Positions 60,691 to 64,000 of a stretch of DNA of 64,000 nt are shown here, piece after piece (positions within the stretch are counted from its first letter, which is position 1; every line of letters begins with the position of its first letter). Below the pieces are notes generated by a model, which ran no database searches, had not been told where the DNA came from, and worked only from the letters and a program-made list of their open reading frames with translations. Both the position numbers and the translations under genes were made by a program. Source of the stretch: Phylloscopus collybita (taxonomy: Eukaryota > Chordata > Aves > Passeriformes > Phylloscopidae); assembly GCA_027886175.1 (NCBI GenBank), contig JAJNNQ010000006.1:13088001-13152000 (forward strand), given 5' to 3'.

Positions 60691-63600
60691 CCAGGAATTT
60701 TTGTGGACTAGACAGTATAAGTACAAGGAGACAGTGCAAGGTGGAAAGAGTAATAGGGTCATGTGCAGTGTTGATGAAATGTGAAGTGAAAGTAAAGCCT
60801 GGCTGAGAAATTGTCTTGGGAAAGATGAAATGGATGAAGAATGAAAGAAGTGTCAGTAGGCTTTGACTATAGTACACTTAAAGTAAGAAAGATTTTGTAA
60901 CTAATAATTTTATTGTAGAAGAATCTCAGGTAATTTGACCACCACTGGATAAGAAACCATCATGAAGTGAGGTTTGTGAAATAGATTAGAGAACATGTTT
61001 AGAATATAGATATTAAAATATCCATTGAATGCTTAAGTTCTTCATCTACTTTTTATGATAATTCTAATTGGTAAAAAAAAAAAGAAAAAATCTATCCAGT
61101 TACAGAAAATTACTTATATTTAATAATAAATATAAGAAGAAAAGAGTTTGAGTTATAGTACTATGAGGTCATCAGATTTTGAGACAGATGTCCGTAGAAC
61201 AAAGAAATATGGTGAGCAAGATCTAAGTCAGTACTTAATTGGTTCTATGAGTGGAGAAAAATAGCCAAAGAAAAAGATTTGCTGGAAAAAATCACTGGGT
61301 AAAAGGTATAAAGTAGTATAGTATATATAGTAGTATATAGTTGTAGAATATAGCATATTCTTATGTGAATTTTAATAAACTACTTGAATAACTACCAATT
61401 ATTACTTTAAATATTTATTCCAAAAGCAATTTTCAATAATTTGTCACTTAATTTCAATAATAACTCATGAAACTGCAAAGATTGCCACCTTTGAGCAATT
61501 TGTTGAATGTAGGTGATGTAGTCCTCTGCAGAGTTCAGTTATCATCTAATCAGAGTTGTTAACGATCAAAGAAAATCCCCAAACCTTGAACTATGTGTTT
61601 GTGTTCTTATGCAACAGGTTGCAGGTAATCACAAAGCTTACATTAAGAAAACAGAAAAAATAAAACACAAAACACAAAACAAAGAAACAACCCACCCCCC
61701 CCACCCCCAAATAAAAATAAAAATAGATAAAAGTAACAAAATTGTTTCCAGATCCTAGAAAATGCAGATAATAAGACATCTGGACAGAACCACAAGAAGG
61801 ACAGAAAATAGAAACAGGCATTGGGGTGAAAGTGGACAATAAATCCAGGAGGAGTTACCAAACAAGAAAAAGTAGGGTGTGCATGCAGGAATATGTACAC
61901 AGCACGAAGCCCCAGGGCAATGCTGGTTAACCAAACCTGATCTACAGCATTCAGCACAGGCCCTATCAGTGGTTAAAATAAAAACAGACAACACTCCCCC
62001 AAAAAACAGGCAAGTAAGTAGGGAGTTCAGTGCATTACTGGATGATACTAGTTCTCAAGCTGAGAGTTAGCAGGAAATGAACTTCAAATAAGCTTCAGTA
62101 TTTGGCATAACCAGACTTTTCTCGGTTGCAGCTTCTCTGGGTTTGGCTTGCATACAACCTCTGTCTGAAAGGATTCAGCAGGGAAAGGATGATTGTGTTT
62201 GTGCTGGTCCCACCACCTGCTCTAAGGATGGATTCCCACTTCTTCCATCAGTGAATTGTGTCCTACAACTTGCTGCACGCCCCCTCGAGCAGCCTGGCCC
62301 TATCTATAGCACTAGGATATGACAGATGTAGCAGCTATCCCTTGCAGCCACTTACTCCCAGGCATCTTAAACACTGGTGTATTTGTGCAGGATGCCAAGG
62401 GTGTGTTTGCATAAGGAGTTATGTATTATGACAGCTCACTGCCTGCTAGGAAGGGGTTTGAAGGCTGGGCCAGGTGGAGGTGATGGGAGCTGGCTTGCTT
62501 CCACCCATAATGCTTATTGGAGCAGGCCCTGAGATGGTTTTATCACTGAGGCATTTCCAGGTTTTAGCTGGGTGGATACCAAGTTGCTCCATGAAGGATC
62601 CAGCATGTGCACGTGGGCAACAGGAGCAGGCCCAACTGACAGCTCAGATGTACCCAGAACTCATATTTGCCAGGTACTTTAACTCAGCCTTACCACCTGG
62701 CAAGACTTCAAAGTGAAAATAGGCACATCTCATCCAGGAAAGCAAATGTTCACAGTCCTCACTGCAGTATGGAAATCTTCTTTCTGCTAATTTTGAAGTC
62801 GCCTCATCCAGAGTACTATAAATATTTACAATGTTTTCCCATGTGCCTATAGAATGTAAATACCAAGCTTGTAGAGAAATAATTTAATAAGATTCAGACC
62901 CAGGACATGCCTTTTTAATACCAGTATAAAAATAAATAGCTGATAATATTCCCAGTCTTATTATCCAGGGACATTATATCTGTGCTTTACAAAGCAAAAA
63001 ATTCTAGGATGAAATTAGATAAGAGAAAACATTAACTGAGTGGTGAGAACTCTTTGTGGTGTCAGCATGCTTTGTGAATGGAACAAGTTCCCTAAGTGCT
63101 CAACAGAAGGTTCACCAAATTAGATTTGGGGGGAAGAACAACGCTCTGCCCCTTCTTTGTGTCTTGGCTGAAGGAAAGGTAGGAGGAAGCAGAAAGCAAA
63201 GGATGGACTGAAACTTCCCTCACTGCACTGCAGTTCAAGACTTCCTTGATGCCTTTGCAGCTGTGCAAAGGTGGTGTAGGTTTTCCATTCCTTTCCTGAG
63301 GGTAATAGTGGTTCTCTGCACTGAGCTGGCAATTAAAACCAGACTGACTAGCACTTCATGGTATGGCACGACCAAGCCAAGTACAGCATCTGAATTGGCA
63401 CAGTGTGTGCTCTATAAGTCTTTTTGTGCCTTGCTTCTTTTTACAAAGCCTTTTCTACTTGTGATGTACTACTAAAAGTCTCCTCCTGAAGACAGTTTTT
63501 TTCCTTCAGGGTGGGCACACTCTTAATTTTAAAAGTTTAAATCATAATATGGAGTTGTTCTCTCTGCTTTTTTGTTTATAAAATTTCAACTCATGCTCAG

Positions 63601-64000
63601 TCATTGAAAAACTAAGATTCAGATCACTACCCTGCTGATGGATAGCTCAACCCCACTTCTCCACCTCCAAGATAAATCCTTTCTCTACCAGGTTAGTTTG
63701 GGTTCAGATGCTTCTTCCTTCTGTTTCTGGAGCTGTGCCACTATACAGTGCTGTCATTTGTTTGTTTCTCTGCATGACTCGTAGCCCCATGGTTGGATTA
63801 TCTTTTCAGAGAAGGGAGATGTGTGTTTGAGTCTCCATCAGGTTCAGGAGATAAGGTGGAATATGTCCCAGGTCCTGGTAAGTGTCCTAATATTTGTATA
63901 ATTTGACACAGAGTGGGTAACACCATCATCTTTGCCTTCAGAGATATATAAAGAAAAACTACAAAGTTCATTTGCTGTTTTTACGGAACCTCACTTAATT
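60691..64000. other. Unique sequence, no gene recognised
   Basis: An A/C-rich tract lies at 61655-61725. A less AT-rich block at 62090-62720 has open frames up to 80 codons but no recognisable product. Nothing else is supported. Confidence 0.5.
61655..61725 (+). repeat. A/C-rich low-complexity tract
   Basis: AAAACAC-type units are followed by C-runs (CCACCCCCCCC) and AAATA units. It is T/G-rich on the minus strand, the reverse polarity of most similar tracts here. Confidence 0.8.

Overview
The window reads as non-coding DNA from a bird, most likely a passerine. The evidence is the repeat content. There are many pieces of a CR1 (chicken repeat 1) LINE with readable reverse-transcriptase remnants, several avian-type endogenous retrovirus LTRs, and one short SINE with a tRNA-Ile-like head joined to a CR1-like 3' tail. 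That SINE architecture is known from passerines (the family called TguSINE1). The DNA is AT-rich, CpG-poor and full of stop codons. I found no bacterial features, CRISPR array, rRNA or intact tRNA gene. I recognise no host protein-coding gene. The longest open frames lie in tandem repeats, CR1 remnants or unremarkable sequence. The window could be an intron or an intergenic desert, and the sequence alone does not decide which.

Layout. 1-4291 is unique sequence with small simple repeats and a hairpin. 4292-4905 is a plus-strand LTR. 4906-8403 is unique sequence with a 64-nt A-rich run. 8409-9187 is a second kind of LTR with clean 5-bp target duplications and six 22-bp tandem units. 9193-19484 is mostly unique, with a 20-bp-arm hairpin, a (TATCTC)n array and poly-A runs. 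19485-23375 is a cluster of plus-strand CR1 copies, one of them split by a minus-strand LTR. 25985-26667 holds two CR1 3' tails. 29991-30632 and 34251-34985 are two more minus-strand LTRs of the same family, the second broken by the SINE. 35400-36560 is an old CR1 copy. 36848-36969 is a (TTCTC)n polypyrimidine array and 40241-40488 an AT-rich 7-mer/5-mer array. 40489-48761 shows no recognisable transposon. 48762-49700 (CR1, minus), 50181-50757 (LTR, minus), 54095-54704 (CR1, plus) and 60046-60690 (CR1, minus) complete the repeats. The rest is unique sequence.

How the parts relate. No pathway or operon is present. The history is one of nested insertions: an LTR landed in an older CR1 (22162-22744), and a SINE landed in an older LTR (34537-34688). 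SINEs with CR1-like tails are thought to be moved by CR1 machinery, whose decayed reverse transcriptase is readable in the same window. Family names and class assignments come from memory of avian repeats, not from a database search.
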